From Verrucomicrobiota bacterium (GTDB taxonomy: Bacteria; Verrucomicrobiota; Verrucomicrobiia; Chthoniobacterales; UBA10450), in assembly GCA_003218395.1 (NCBI GenBank), contig QHNJ01000009.1, forward strand, positions 1 through 41,224: 41,224 bases of DNA, given 5' to 3'. Made by a program: the position numbers and the translations under genes. Position 1 is the stretch's first letter; each line of letters opens with the position of its first letter. Below the pieces are notes generated by a model. It did not search any database. It had not been told where the DNA came from and worked only from the letters and a program-made list of their open reading frames with translations. Positions 7,333-16,592 of this stretch are shown piece after piece.

Positions 7333-7837
7333 GTTCCTGAAACACCTGGCGACGACGCAGCCGCCATCCTGGTGGCACTACTCGCGCTTTCTCGTTGCGG
7401 CGATCAACGCCCAGCCCGTTGCAGCCTTGTCCGCATTTCGCGCCGGAGAGGCTTATCCGCTTTCGCAAGCCGCGATGAGTGAGGTAGCCGAAGCCCTCGC
7501 GTTGGCACCGGCAGAGCAAGCGGCAATCTGGCGGCGTGGCAGCTACATCTTTCTCTGCGCGATGGGTGGCCACGACGATTGCTGGACGGTGGAGAACGTC
7601 GCAGTGCTGCGGGCGTATCGCGGGCGCGGTCTGATAAACGCGCTGCTGTCGCGAGCGCTCGAGGACGGCGCCGCGCAAGGACTCGAACAAGCTCAGGTGA
7701 CGTTCGCCATCGGTAACGAGGCGGCCGAACGCGCCTATGCGAAGGCCGGCTTTTCCTTCGGCGGCGAGCGGCGCCATCCTGAGTTCGAAGCGGTTGCCGG
7801 GGCGCCGGGCCTGCGTCGGCTCGTGCGGCAGTTGTAA
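7170..7837 (+). CDS. GNAT-family N-acetyltransferase (frameshifted near its start)
   Basis: The ATG at 7170 has GGAAGGAAG just upstream and begins MDPDKSHGVPLAIRA. Near 7215 the frame must change to continue as GTPRDANFLAWVLLAA; a gene finder would instead start at 7112 in the second frame. The C-terminal half has the acetyl-CoA loop VAVLRAYRGRGLINALL (Q/R-x-x-G-x-G type) followed by a helix and NEAAERAYAKAGF, the standard GNAT ending. It should transfer an acetyl group from acetyl-CoA to an amine, substrate unknown. It follows copD closely on the same strand, but no copper link is evident. Confidence 0.75.
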
Positions 7838-7955
7838 CCTCGGGACGCTCGCAGCCAAGCGTGCTAGATCAGCGATTAGCGGTTATCTTGCATCCAAAGC
7901 TTAAGATGCCCAGCGGCCGGAGCGTCTATCCCTTAGTATCAGTGCTATGACGGCA

Positions 7956-10511
7956 CTACGACCAGGTGATCAGGCGTAGTTCGTGCGCTTGCATCAGATG
8001 CGGATGATTTGGCACAACACGCACACTAAATCCGTAGGTGCCGCTTTCCGTCGCGGGGACTGATCCTTGGTAAATATAATTGCCGCTCCCATCTGCCTGG
8101 CTGCTTTGATTCAAAACAGTCGCGGCTGGATTGCGGACGTCGCCGTTATCTGCCTCGCCGTGGTAGGCTTCCACGCGCACATGGTTTGGATCGACTGCGC
8201 CGAGATGGACTCGCGCGGTGATTTCTAGTGATTCGCCGACCAAAATGTTTTGTCGATCCTTGTTGGCCACTTGCACGTCTGAAATATGTACTTGCGGCCA
8301 ATCCTTCCGGATTTGTGTCTTCCACTGACTCAGTTGGGTGGCCGCGCCGCAACCATTGCGAGAAAAATCCTCGTACGATTTCGCGGCGGGGATATAAAGG
8401 CGCTCGGTATAATCCTTCACCATCCGCTGCGTGTTGAAGACCGGCGTGACGCTTCGGATTGATTCGCGCATCAATTGTAGCCAGGCGAGGGGAAGTTTGC
8501 CGTCGGGCTTCGCATAATAAAGCGGAATGATCTGGTTCTCGAGCAATTGATAAAGGCTGCTCGCGTCTCCTTCGTTTTGGAATTCGACCGTGCCGTTGCT
8601 GATCTCCGCGCCAATCGCCCAGCCGTTGTTGCCGTTGTAACCTTCGCGCCACCAGCCATCGAGTACGCTAAGGTTAATCCCGCCGTTGGGCGCCGATTTC
8701 ATTCCGCTCGTCCCGCTCGCTTCCAGCGGACGAAGCGGATGATTCAGCCAAAGATCGACACCCTGCACAAGACGGCGCGCGATGTAGCTGTCGTAGTCTT
8801 CCAGAAAAACGATGCGATTTTCGAAACCGACTTCGCGGCTGAACTTGTAAACCTCCTGGATAAGCGCCTTGCCGGCTTCGTCACGTGGATGCGCTTTGCC
8901 TGCGAAGATGAACTGCACAGGCCGCGTGGTGTCGTTGAGCAATCGCTTCAACCGTTCCTTGTCGCTGAACAAGAGCGTGCCGCGTTTGTAAGTCGCGAAA
9001 CGGCGTGCAAAGCCGATGGTCAAAATTTCCGGATCGAGAATGCGATTGACTTTGCGAATGGCTTCCGGCGATTCGCCCACGCGCTCGCGGCGTCGTCGCA
9101 CCCGTTCGCGTACAAACTCAATGAGACGCAGTTTAAGTTTTTGATGCGTCTCCCAGAGTTGTGTATCCGGAATATCGATGACGCCGCGCCAAAACTCGGG
9201 CTCAGCCAGATGTTCCTCCCATGCGCCGAGATGCTTTTGATAAAGCGCCGAAAATTCCGGCGCCATCCAGGTCTTGGTGTGGACACCGTTCGTGATGCTG
9301 GTGATCGGGACTTCCTGCACTGGGACACCGGCCCAGACGTCTTTCCAAAGCGATCGAGTTACCTCGCCGTGTAATTTGCTTACGCCGTTGGCGTGCCGAC
9401 TCAGCCGCAACGCGAGGATGGTCATGCTGAATGGGTCGCTCGGATCAACGCGCGTTTGGCCGAATGAGAACAATTCGTCGAAGGGAATGTTCAGTTCTTT
9501 GGCGAATGCGCCAAAATATTTTCGCATCATTTCGCGCGGGAATGAATCGTTGCCAGCGGGAACTGGCGTGTGCGTAGTGAAAATATTTGCCGCCGCCACG
9601 ACCTGGAGAGCGGAGTAAAAATCGAGTTTCTTCTGGATGACGTTAAGACGAATGCGTTCGAGCGCGAGGAACGCTGAGTGGCCTTCGTTCATGTGAAATA
9701 CATCAGGTTGGATGCCGAGGGCGCTGAGCGCTTTCACACCGCCGATCCCGAGCATGATTTCCTGGCGCATCCGCATTTCCAGGTCGCCGCCGTAAAGCTC
9801 AGCGGTGATTAATCGATCCTCAGCGCTGTTTTCCGGAGTGTCTGTATCGAGAAGGTAGACGCTGACTCGGCCCACACGCAGCTCCCAAAGCTTGGCAAAA
9901 ACGTCGCGATCCAGAATCGGGACCGAGACTAGCGAGCTCATGTCGCCGCGGCGTACTTCACGGATAGGCAGGTGATGAAAATTTTGATTGAGATTGATCG
10001 CTTCCTGAATGCCCTCCTTGTCGATCTGTTGCCTGAAGTAACCATGGCGATAGAGCAGCCCGATCGCCACGAAGTTTAGATCGAGGTCGCTCGCCGATTT
10101 GCAATGGTCGCTCGCCAGAATGCCGAGACCGCCGGAATAATTTGGAATTGACTCGTGAAAACCAAATTCGGCGGAAAAATAGGCGATCGGGTTTTTGATC
10201 GTGCTCCCGGCGCCGGTCTTTCCGTAAGTGTCTTTGCGACCCAAGTATTTCTCGAACGCCTCGAAGACCTGCTTCAGCTCGCGGAGAAAAGTTTTGTCCT
10301 GTGAAAGTTCCTCCAGCCGCGATTGCCGCGAGAGCTGGAGCATGCGTACCGGATTGTGATTGGTCCGGTTCCAAAGCTCCGGATCGAGGTGCCGGAAGAG
10401 GCGGCGCGCGGACGGCTCCCATGTCCACCAAAGATTGAAACTCATCTCGCGCAGCGGCTCGAGCGTCGCCGGCAAGGTCGGAGTCACATTGTAAGTTTGA
10501 AAAGTCGGCAT
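7956..10511 (-). CDS. glgP: Alpha-glucan (glycogen) phosphorylase, GT35
   Basis: 851 residues, the short bacterial form. It releases glucose-1-phosphate from alpha-1,4-glucans using pyridoxal phosphate. It opens with the family-specific FNLWWTWEP, continues with AYFSAEFGFHESIPNYSGG (substrate loop), HMNEGHSAFL, ITNGVHTKTWMAPE and ARRFATYKR, and contains SGTSGMKSAPNGG with the cofactor-binding Lys near residue 604. The C-terminal ~120 residues form an Ig-like extension found in this subgroup. The start ATG is clear, without a strong ribosome site. glgB lies at 38178 in this window, so glycogen synthesis and breakdown are both represented, though not linked. Confidence 0.95.
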   Translation of the reverse strand: MPTFQTYNVTPTLPATLEPLREMSFNLWWTWEPSARRLFRHLDPELWNRTNHNPVRMLQLSRQSRLEELSQDKTFLRELKQVFEAFEKYLGRKDTYGKTGAGSTIKNPIAYFSAEFGFHESIPNYSGGLGILASDHCKSASDLDLNFVAIGLLYRHGYFRQQIDKEGIQEAINLNQNFHHLPIREVRRGDMSSLVSVPILDRDVFAKLWELRVGRVSVYLLDTDTPENSAEDRLITAELYGGDLEMRMRQEIMLGIGGVKALSALGIQPDVFHMNEGHSAFLALERIRLNVIQKKLDFYSALQVVAAANIFTTHTPVPAGNDSFPREMMRKYFGAFAKELNIPFDELFSFGQTRVDPSDPFSMTILALRLSRHANGVSKLHGEVTRSLWKDVWAGVPVQEVPITSITNGVHTKTWMAPEFSALYQKHLGAWEEHLAEPEFWRGVIDIPDTQLWETHQKLKLRLIEFVRERVRRRRERVGESPEAIRKVNRILDPEILTIGFARRFATYKRGTLLFSDKERLKRLLNDTTRPVQFIFAGKAHPRDEAGKALIQEVYKFSREVGFENRIVFLEDYDSYIARRLVQGVDLWLNHPLRPLEASGTSGMKSAPNGGINLSVLDGWWREGYNGNNGWAIGAEISNGTVEFQNEGDASSLYQLLENQIIPLYYAKPDGKLPLAWLQLMRESIRSVTPVFNTQRMVKDYTERLYIPAAKSYEDFSRNGCGAATQLSQWKTQIRKDWPQVHISDVQVANKDRQNILVGESLEITARVHLGAVDPNHVRVEAYHGEADNGDVRNPAATVLNQSSQADGSGNYIYQGSVPATESGTYGFSVRVVPNHPHLMQAHELRLITWS

Positions 10512-10671
10512 GCGAACGCAGCGGGGAAACCGAGCGGCAGTTAATCAAGAAAACTCGATCCGGCAAGTCTGCCTTGAATGAAGGAATGTGGCTCCCTCAG
10601 CTGAATAATCGGCAATTGCCAGTTGCGGCGTTCACCGAAGGCGTCCTGCTCTTCCGGAAGGTCGGGCCTTA

Positions 10672-11721
10672 TCAAGTTATCCTGTCAGTCCTTCCTGGGT
10701 CGCCGATCCCGGCTACAGATAGAGTTCGCGGGGCGAGGATAAACCCGAGAACGAACCCGGCGATTAATCCGCAAAGATGCGCGGCCATGCTGACCTGCGG
10801 CGTCGATAGATCGAATGCTGTTTGTATCGCGACGATCATCAAGATATTTGCCAATCGTTGTTTTGCATGCGGCGCGTGACGATGTTGCACCAAGAACCCG
10901 GCCCACGCACCGACGATGCCCATTATGCATCCCGATGCGCCGACGAGCTGAGCCACTTGAATCAGACCAATCATTGTCAAGAGCACTACGCCTGCGCTCG
11001 AGACAAGCCCCGAAATCAAATAACACAAAGCGAATCGCATTGCGCCGATTGATCGCTCCAGCGGCGGGCCAAGAACATAGAGTGCAAAAAGATTGAAAAG
11101 CAGATGGGCGAAACCTGCATGCACGAAGAGCGCGGTGAAAAGACGCCAGTACTGGCCCTGCACCACAACAGCATAAGGCTCCAGTGCGCCGATCCGATGA
11201 AAGACTTCCGGGTCGTTCCAATTGCCGAATGAAATTTCGAAAAGGAACGCGGCCGCATTAAACAGAATCAAGATCAAAACGGCGGGCGCACGCCGGAAAT
11301 AGGGAAGTCGGTCCTGCTGTGTGATTTCGCGCTCGATCGGAACAGAACCGAAAACCGCTCGGTGGTTCTGACGAGATTCCAAATGGCGAAATAATCGAAC
11401 CTGCTCGCGCGACTCAGCGGTCGGGTGCAAAATTTGAAGAGCCGCGGCAAGTCTTTTGGCCGATCTATAATTTCCCTGAGCAGCGAGCTCGGTCATTTTG
11501 CGCAATCCAATTGCCGGGAGAAACAAGAGAGCGAACCAAGCCCCGCCTCCGATGTATCCGGCCGCCGGGCGGAATAGAATCCAGGCGACACCGGTAATTG
11601 CGAGAACGACAAGCGCGGCGATACGCCAGCCATGACACGTTCCACCGGGACGCCATGTCCGCGCCAGCACAAGCAGCGGTGAAACGACCGCGAGAAAAAG
11701 AAAAATGTGGTTCAGGTCCAC
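10672..11721 (-). CDS. Rhomboid-family intramembrane serine protease
   Basis: 349 residues. Two hydrophobic segments near the N-terminus precede a soluble stretch with HPTAESREQVRLFRHLESR, and then a six-helix rhomboid core. The core shows ALFVHAGFAHLLFNLFAL (loop and helix 2), the catalytic serine in GASGCIMG near residue 262, and the catalytic histidine in MAAHLCGLIAG near 312. It would cleave transmembrane substrates within the inner membrane. The N-terminal region is an extra domain compared with GlpG. It is upstream of glgP on the same strand, 160 bases apart. That gap shows no gene. Confidence 0.88.
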   Translation of the reverse strand: MDLNHIFLFLAVVSPLLVLARTWRPGGTCHGWRIAALVVLAITGVAWILFRPAAGYIGGGAWFALLFLPAIGLRKMTELAAQGNYRSAKRLAAALQILHPTAESREQVRLFRHLESRQNHRAVFGSVPIEREITQQDRLPYFRRAPAVLILILFNAAAFLFEISFGNWNDPEVFHRIGALEPYAVVVQGQYWRLFTALFVHAGFAHLLFNLFALYVLGPPLERSIGAMRFALCYLISGLVSSAGVVLLTMIGLIQVAQLVGASGCIMGIVGAWAGFLVQHRHAPHAKQRLANILMIVAIQTAFDLSTPQVSMAAHLCGLIAGFVLGFILAPRTLSVAGIGDPGRTDRIT

Positions 11722-11856
11722 AGCTTTGTTTGAGGCTGGGTATTTCTTGCAGGATTTATCTGCTCGCGTTTTGAATTAAACATTCGAAGTTGGGCGCTGC
11801 TCCCGAAGACTTTCGGAGTTGAACGTTCGGCGTTCAAAGTACAAATCGAAAAAGCT

Positions 11857-12513
11857 ATGCGTATCACGGTTACCTACTATCTCGATGTCATCTCGTCGTG
11901 GTGTTTCTTCGCCGAGCCGGCGTGGGCGGAATTAAAAAAGCGCTACGAGGGCAAAGTCGACTTTCGGTGGAAGATCGCGCTGCTCGATAAAACCGGGCTG
12001 CCGACTTCGCACGAGGAGGAAGAATGGTTTTACCGGCGCAGCGGGACAATCATGCGTTCGCCTTTCATGTTAAGCAGCGAGTGGTTCGAGCCCGGCCGTC
12101 CGGAATATCTCGCGCCAAATTGTGTGGCTGAAGCTGCCAGAGATCTTGGGATCACGGACGATCGGGTGCGTCTCGCGCTTGCCTACGCTGGTTTGCGCGA
12201 AGGACAACATTTCGGCGACTGGAAGATCGCCGCTGAAATCGGAGCGAAGGCGGCCAATCTCGGTGCCAAGGAGTTGCTCGAACGTGCGCGTTCAACCGTG
12301 GTTGAAACGCGTGTCCGGGCAGCCACCGCCGATTTTCATTTGTTGCAAGTGACGCAGCGGCCCACGCTCGTGTTTGACAGCGAAATTGGGGACCGCGCGG
12401 TTTTTTCCGGATTCGTCAGGCTGGAACCGTTTGTCGCGACCATTGACTCGATGCTCGATGACGCTGCCGCTTACGCCGCGCACAAAGCCCATTTCGGCGA
12501 ACCACCACGGTGA
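11857..12513 (+). CDS. DsbA-family/FrnE-like thioredoxin-fold protein
   Basis: 218 residues. It begins with a beta strand ITVTYYLDVISSWCFFAEPAW, the position where DsbA-like proteins carry CxxC, but only one Cys is present (SWCFF), so a disulfide exchange role is doubtful and a glutathione-S-transferase kappa or 2-hydroxychromene-isomerase type role is possible. The helical insert (residues about 60-160) and the cis-Pro-like strand VTQRPTLVFDS near 170 fit the DsbA fold. No signal peptide is visible, so it is probably cytoplasmic. The first 134 bases upstream contain a short CCGAA/TTCGG palindrome. Confidence 0.75.
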   Translation: MRITVTYYLDVISSWCFFAEPAWAELKKRYEGKVDFRWKIALLDKTGLPTSHEEEEWFYRRSGTIMRSPFMLSSEWFEPGRPEYLAPNCVAEAARDLGITDDRVRLALAYAGLREGQHFGDWKIAAEIGAKAANLGAKELLERARSTVVETRVRAATADFHLLQVTQRPTLVFDSEIGDRAVFSGFVRLEPFVATIDSMLDDAAAYAAHKAHFGEPPR

Positions 12514-12893
12514 ACACGATTGAGATTGCGTCCGCCCAGCTAGATTATGGAACTATGAATCCCGGACGGGATCAGGCCAACAGCAGATATCCCCGATCAC
12601 TACGACTCCGTCTCCCCGTTGCACATTGTTTGCCTCGGACGATCGGCGCCGCTGGATTGTTAGAAAATCGACACCTGATTGTCACCAGATTCGGCTTGCC
12701 AGCGTAAAAATGTCGTCTACAACTTCCTCTCGGCTCGCGGTTATTAATGCGAGCAGGTCGTCGTGGTTATCGCAGCTGCGGCGGTGCCAGAGTGTTCCGG
12801 TCGATCTACGCAAGTGGAAGCTGGAAATTGCGATAAAGAAAAACACGGCGTTGCGGCGCACTCCCGTTTCGCCGGCCAGGAGCTTGATTTAAT
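12514..12893. other. Spacer without a recognisable gene
   Basis: A 380-base stretch between the DsbA-like gene and infC. Open frames here are short and have no protein-like character. The last part, near 12841-12890, may be the 5' leader of infC and includes the AGGAG at 12878-12882 used as its ribosome site. I see no tRNA or clear terminator. Confidence 0.5.
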
Positions 12894-13487
12894 CTGCAAC
12901 AACAATTTCGTGTAAACGGTCGGATTCGCGCCCGCGAAGTCCGGGTCATTTTAGGGTCCACTGGCGAACAGCTCGGTGTCATGAAATTGTCGGATGCTTT
13001 GCGCAAAGCGCAGAGCTTTGGTCTTGATCTTGTCGAGATTGCGCCAACGGCAAACCCGCCAGTTTGCAAAATCGTCGGGCTCGGGAAATTCCGATACGAC
13101 ATTTCCAAACACGAGCGGGAGAAGAAACCTGCCGGTGCGAAGCTGAAAGAAATTAAGTTTCGCGTTAATATCGACGATCATGATTATCTGACGAAAATTC
13201 GTCACGGCGAAGAATTCCTCGATCGAGGAAACAAAGTGCGAGTGCAGTTGCAATTCCGTGGCCGCGAAATGGCGCACCAGGAATTTGGCATGCAGCTGAT
13301 GGAGAAGGTGCGCGAAGATCTCTCCGGCATGTCGCAAGTTGAAATGGAACCGAAGATCACCGGCCGCAACATCACGATGACGTTGACACCACTGCCCGCG
13401 AACCGCCGGAAAAGACGATTTGCCCCGGCGCCAAAAACAGATGACACAGGCGAACCGGCGATGTCGCCAAACAGCAGTAATTCGTAA
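12894..13487 (+). CDS. infC: Translation initiation factor IF-3
   Basis: The conserved start of IF-3 is present but without an ATG. From the in-frame TGA at 12885 the sequence reads QQQFRVNGRIRAREVRVI, then TGEQLGVMKLSDALRKAQ and DLVEIAPTANPPVCKI, the IF-3 N-domain. The C-domain follows with EIKFRVNIDDHDYLTKI and VRVQLQFRGREMAHQE. A gene finder would pick the ATG at 12981 and lose about 29 essential residues. I place the start at CTG 12894, eleven bases after AGGAG; rare start codons on infC are well known in other bacteria and serve autoregulation. The normal partners rpmI and rplT are not downstream. Confidence 0.9.
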   Translation: MQQQFRVNGRIRAREVRVILGSTGEQLGVMKLSDALRKAQSFGLDLVEIAPTANPPVCKIVGLGKFRYDISKHEREKKPAGAKLKEIKFRVNIDDHDYLTKIRHGEEFLDRGNKVRVQLQFRGREMAHQEFGMQLMEKVREDLSGMSQVEMEPKITGRNITMTLTPLPANRRKRRFAPAPKTDDTGEPAMSPNSSNS

Positions 13488-13511
13488 CCGCCGACTCGGT
13501 GTGACTGCGAA

Positions 13512-14141
13512 TCAGGGCCGGCCTTTTGCTTGTGGTGAAGTCTTTGGCGAAGCCGCTGGTGGCGGAGACAACGGTGCATTCGCAGATTGCAGTGCTTCCA
13601 GTCGCGACTTGCGACTGAGCGCTTCCTGGTTCTTGGGATCGAGCTTTAGAGCTTTCTCGGTATCCGCCATCGAACTTTTAATGTCTTTTTTTGTTTCGTA
13701 GATGTAGCTGCGATAGAGGTAATATTTAACCTCGTTCGACTTGAGCTTGATCGCCTCGGAATAGTCGGCCAGCGCTTTATCGTAGTCATTTGTCTTCATC
13801 TCCACATAGGCCCGACGCTCATAGATATTTGCATCGTCTGATTTTAGCTTCAGCGCTTCACTAAAGTCGGCAATCGCTTCTGGGAATTGTTTCTGAGTCG
13901 TATATTCCATTCCGCGGTGTTGCAAGGCGGCGACGAGATTTGGCGCTTGCTTGTGGTCAAGCTGCGCCGCCTTGCGAAATGCTTCGACCGCTTTGTCCCA
14001 GTCTTTGTTTTCAGTCGCTTCAAATCCTTCCTTCGAATACTTGGCTGCTTCCTTCGTGTCTTTGCTGGCTTGCGCCTGAACAAATTGCGAGGCGCAAAGC
14101 GCCAGAGCCATAATCAGAGTGAGAGCAGAATATTTTTTCAT
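13512..14141 (-). CDS. Periplasmic tetratricopeptide-repeat protein
   Basis: 209 residues with a signal peptide (MKKYSALTLIMALALC to FVQAQA). It carries about four TPR units, at roughly 30-63 (EGFEATENKDWDKAVEAF), 70-103, 104-137 (AYVEMKTNDYDKALADY) and 138-171, followed by a Pro/Ala/Ser-rich tail. TPR units mediate protein contacts; no partner is indicated. It is convergent with infC (24-base gap) and downstream of the YmdB-type gene on the same strand, 77 bases apart, so co-transcription is plausible. Confidence 0.82.
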   Translation of the reverse strand: MKKYSALTLIMALALCASQFVQAQASKDTKEAAKYSKEGFEATENKDWDKAVEAFRKAAQLDHKQAPNLVAALQHRGMEYTTQKQFPEAIADFSEALKLKSDDANIYERRAYVEMKTNDYDKALADYSEAIKLKSNEVKYYLYRSYIYETKKDIKSSMADTEKALKLDPKNQEALSRKSRLEALQSANAPLSPPPAASPKTSPQAKGRP

Positions 14142-14218
14142 GATTCTTTTGTTAGACGTTGGTCTTTCTGGAGAATTCGAAACTCAGACGATGAATAGCT
14201 GGCTGCAAGTGCAACTCT

Positions 14219-15073
14219 TTAGGTCTGTTCCGGAGAAGGCACTTGCTCCATGTCGATCTTTGGCTCAGGTTCGGGTGCGGCGGAATCAGTTGGTCCCGGC
14301 TCATCCACTCGCGTGATCCGAAGAGCACGACCGGTCGTTTCATCAATCTCGATCAACGCTCCGCGCAGCCGCACTTCGCCCGCAGCGACAGGAAACGATG
14401 CGGGAAGATTGGAAATAAACCGGTTCATGATAGGTTCGATGGCCCGTCCGAGAATCGAATTGATGGGACCGCACATTCCCGCGTCGCACATAAACGCAGT
14501 GCCGCCAGGAAAGATTTGCTCGTCGGCTGTCTGAACATGGGTGTGAGTTCCGATTACGGCGGAGACTTTTCCGTCGAGAAATCGGCCGAGTGCGATCTTC
14601 TCACTCGTGGTCTCGCCGTGCGCATCCACAATAATGTTTGTGGTCTCTTCATGTATCTTCGTTACTGCTGCTTCAGCGGCGCGAAATGGGTTCTCCAGAA
14701 TCGGTTGCATAAACGTGCGCGCTTGGACATTGATGACGCCAATTTTCCCCTTGGGTGTCTCCAGCACGATCGAACCGCTGCCTGGTGCGCCCTCGGGATA
14801 ATTCAGGGGGCGAAGCAAGCGCGGCTCCAGGTCGAGGAATTGAACAATCTCTTTTTGATCCCAAATGTGATCACCGGTGGTCACAACCGACACGCCTGCG
14901 CGTAACAACTCAATTGTAATTTTGCCGGTTATCCCTCGACCGCCGGCTGCGTTCTCGCCGTTGACGATGATGAAATCCAGCGCGTGCTTTTCCTTCAGCT
15001 CGGGCAGTCGCGTGATCACGGCGTTGCGTCCAGGGGTGCCAACGATATCGCCCAGAAAAAGAACCGTTAGCAT
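14219..15073 (-). CDS. ymdB: YmdB-family metallophosphoesterase (TIGR00282)
   Basis: 284 residues. The calcineurin-like metal motifs are all visible: FLGDIVGTPGR near 6-16, VNGENAAGG near 37-45, TTGDHIWD near 66-73, VDAHGETTSEKIALG near 149-163 and GTHTHVQTAD near 176-185. These match the YmdB/DR1281 group, dimetal phosphodiesterases that hydrolyse 2',3'-cyclic nucleotides and, in Bacillus, influence biofilm and sporulation. The last ~30 residues are a proline- and glutamate-rich tail beyond the usual length. The protein is cytoplasmic. Confidence 0.92.
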   Translation of the reverse strand: MLTVLFLGDIVGTPGRNAVITRLPELKEKHALDFIIVNGENAAGGRGITGKITIELLRAGVSVVTTGDHIWDQKEIVQFLDLEPRLLRPLNYPEGAPGSGSIVLETPKGKIGVINVQARTFMQPILENPFRAAEAAVTKIHEETTNIIVDAHGETTSEKIALGRFLDGKVSAVIGTHTHVQTADEQIFPGGTAFMCDAGMCGPINSILGRAIEPIMNRFISNLPASFPVAAGEVRLRGALIEIDETTGRALRITRVDEPGPTDSAAPEPEPKIDMEQVPSPEQT

Positions 15074-15119
15074 TCTGCGACCATCGTATTAAAGGAAGCG
15101 AAATCCAAACGCGGATGTT

Positions 15120-15243
15120 GGGTAAAATGACGAAGCTCGAATGACGAATGACGAAATCCGGGGGGACCGCGTAATTAGTTACACCGTTACACTGTTACAT
15201 CGGATTTACGATTTAACGATTCAACGATTTAACGATTCAACGT
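15120..15243. repeat. AT-richer spacer repeats (AATGACGA and GTTAC/TAACG words)
   Basis: The words AATGACGA occur repeatedly at 15126-15155, followed at 15178-15243 by a run of GTTAC, ATTTACGATT, TAACGATT and TCAACG words. The stretch GTTACATCGGATTTACG with TTAACGATTCAACG corresponds to the reverse complement of the tract at 38105-38166. The run lies in the 5' part of the frame of the next gene, which makes that gene's annotated N-terminus suspect. Confidence 0.6.
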
Positions 15244-16526
15244 GGCGGAGCCATTCGTGTTTCGTCATTCTTTCGCCATTCGTCCTGATCTTTCCCGCGG
15301 CCAGTCACGCCGCCGAAAATCTTGGAATTCTCGGTGCGCATCCCAAATGGGGGGTTTTGGAAAATTACCAGGCAACAATTACCCACGATGATTTCATCCG
15401 GCTAATTCGGGACGTTTATTGCACCCACGGGTTAGCTCCGGATTTGATCGAAATAAACGAGAAGACCGCGCGGATTTTGATGAATCGGGATGCGCAAAGG
15501 TTTTTCAGCTTGCGATTTGCAGAGAAGGACGCCTCGCGTAATCCCGTGCCGCGGCTTTGGCGACCTGCGAAATCTCTGCCGCCCACGAAACCTGAAAAAC
15601 AGCTCTCGGGTTTGCGGATTGCGCTCGACCCCGGGCATCTTGGCGGGAAATGGGCAAAGATGGAGGAGCGCTGGTTCCAGGTCGGAAACAGCGCGCCGGT
15701 GGAGGAAGGCGATCTGACTTTGCGCGTAGCACGGCTGCTAGCGCCGCGACTGCGACAATTGGGTGCGAAAGTTTTCTTTATCCGCAACAGCGACGAACCG
15801 GTTACGCCGAAGCGTCCGGACGATTTTATACTGGTTGCCACAAAAATTCTGATTAGAAACGGCGTGCCACAGCCACGGTTGGATGTTCTTGATCCAAATG
15901 ATCCGGAAAAAGAACAAACGATTCGCTGGCAGAGCGAAATCTTGTTCTATCGCTACAGCGAGATACGTCGCCGGGCAGTGCTCGTGAACACCAGATTACA
16001 TCCTGATCTCGTGCTTTGTTTGCATTTCAATGCCGAAGGCTGGGGCGACTCGAACAACCCGACGTTGATCGACACCAATCATCTTCACCTGCTTGTGAAC
16101 GGTGCATATTTGCAGGAAGAGCTCGAGTTGGACGATGAGCGCTTCGAGATGATTCGGCGACTTTTGAGCCGCGCTTACGACGAAGAATTGCCGCTCGCTG
16201 ATGCGATCGCTGGAACCATGGCGAGCGAAATGCAATTGCCGCCATATCAGTATCCAACCACGCAGAACGTGACGAAGGCCGGAACGACTGGGTACGTTTA
16301 TGCGCGCAATTTGCTCGCCACACGGCTTTATCGTTGTCCGGTGGTTTATTGCGAGCCGTACGTCATGAACAGCCACGATGTTTTCGCTCGTATCCAGGCC
16401 GGGGATTACGATGGGATGCGCAACGTCAACGGCACAGAGCGCAAAAGCATTTTCCGTGAATATTCCGACAGCGTCTTGGATGGGTTGATCCAGTATTATC
16501 GCGCCGCGCGAAACAAGGACGATTGA
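15141..16526 (+). CDS. N-acetylmuramoyl-L-alanine amidase (Amidase_3-like)
   Basis: 461 residues as drawn, but the first ~38 are read through spacer repeats; the real product probably starts near the hydrophobic signal stretch CFVILSPFVLIFPAASHA. The C-terminal half is the amidase: the zinc His in RIALDPGHLGGKWA near 160, Glu in VEEGDLTLRVARLL near 188, His in VLCLHFNAEGWGD near 295, and the late catalytic Glu in PVVYCEPYVMNSHDV. Compared with AmiC-type enzymes it has a large insert between the Glu and the second His. It should cleave the bond between muramic acid and the stem peptide in the periplasm. A second, shorter amidase lies at 32322. Confidence 0.82.
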   Translation: MTNDEIRGDRVISYTVTLLHRIYDLTIQRFNDSTWRSHSCFVILSPFVLIFPAASHAAENLGILGAHPKWGVLENYQATITHDDFIRLIRDVYCTHGLAPDLIEINEKTARILMNRDAQRFFSLRFAEKDASRNPVPRLWRPAKSLPPTKPEKQLSGLRIALDPGHLGGKWAKMEERWFQVGNSAPVEEGDLTLRVARLLAPRLRQLGAKVFFIRNSDEPVTPKRPDDFILVATKILIRNGVPQPRLDVLDPNDPEKEQTIRWQSEILFYRYSEIRRRAVLVNTRLHPDLVLCLHFNAEGWGDSNNPTLIDTNHLHLLVNGAYLQEELELDDERFEMIRRLLSRAYDEELPLADAIAGTMASEMQLPPYQYPTTQNVTKAGTTGYVYARNLLATRLYRCPVVYCEPYVMNSHDVFARIQAGDYDGMRNVNGTERKSIFREYSDSVLDGLIQYYRAARNKDD

Positions 16527-16540
16527 CCGGGTGGTTCGTT

Positions 16541-16592
16541 TTGTAGGGCGTTTCTGCGAAACGCCATGGCGTCTGGTACAGACGCCCTACAA
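16541..16592. repeat. Three-way-junction palindromic element, copy 2 (between convergent genes)
   Basis: Outer stem TTGTAG (16541-16546) with CTACAA (16587-16592). Two perfect 8-pair hairpins inside: GGCGTTTC/GAAACGCC (loop TGC) and GGCGTCTG/CAGACGCC (loop GTA), separated by AT. The aroB stop codon lies in the right arm. Placed between the convergent amidase and aroB genes, it could act as a two-way transcription terminator. Confidence 0.9.

Noticed and set aside
8547-9374. A 275-codon plus-strand open frame inside glgP
   Set aside because: Antisense to a well-conserved phosphorylase; no domain and no ribosome site.
12541-12840. Possible tRNA or small RNA gene before infC
   Set aside because: No acceptor-stem pairing or tRNA arms could be found by eye; nothing more than a leader region is supported.
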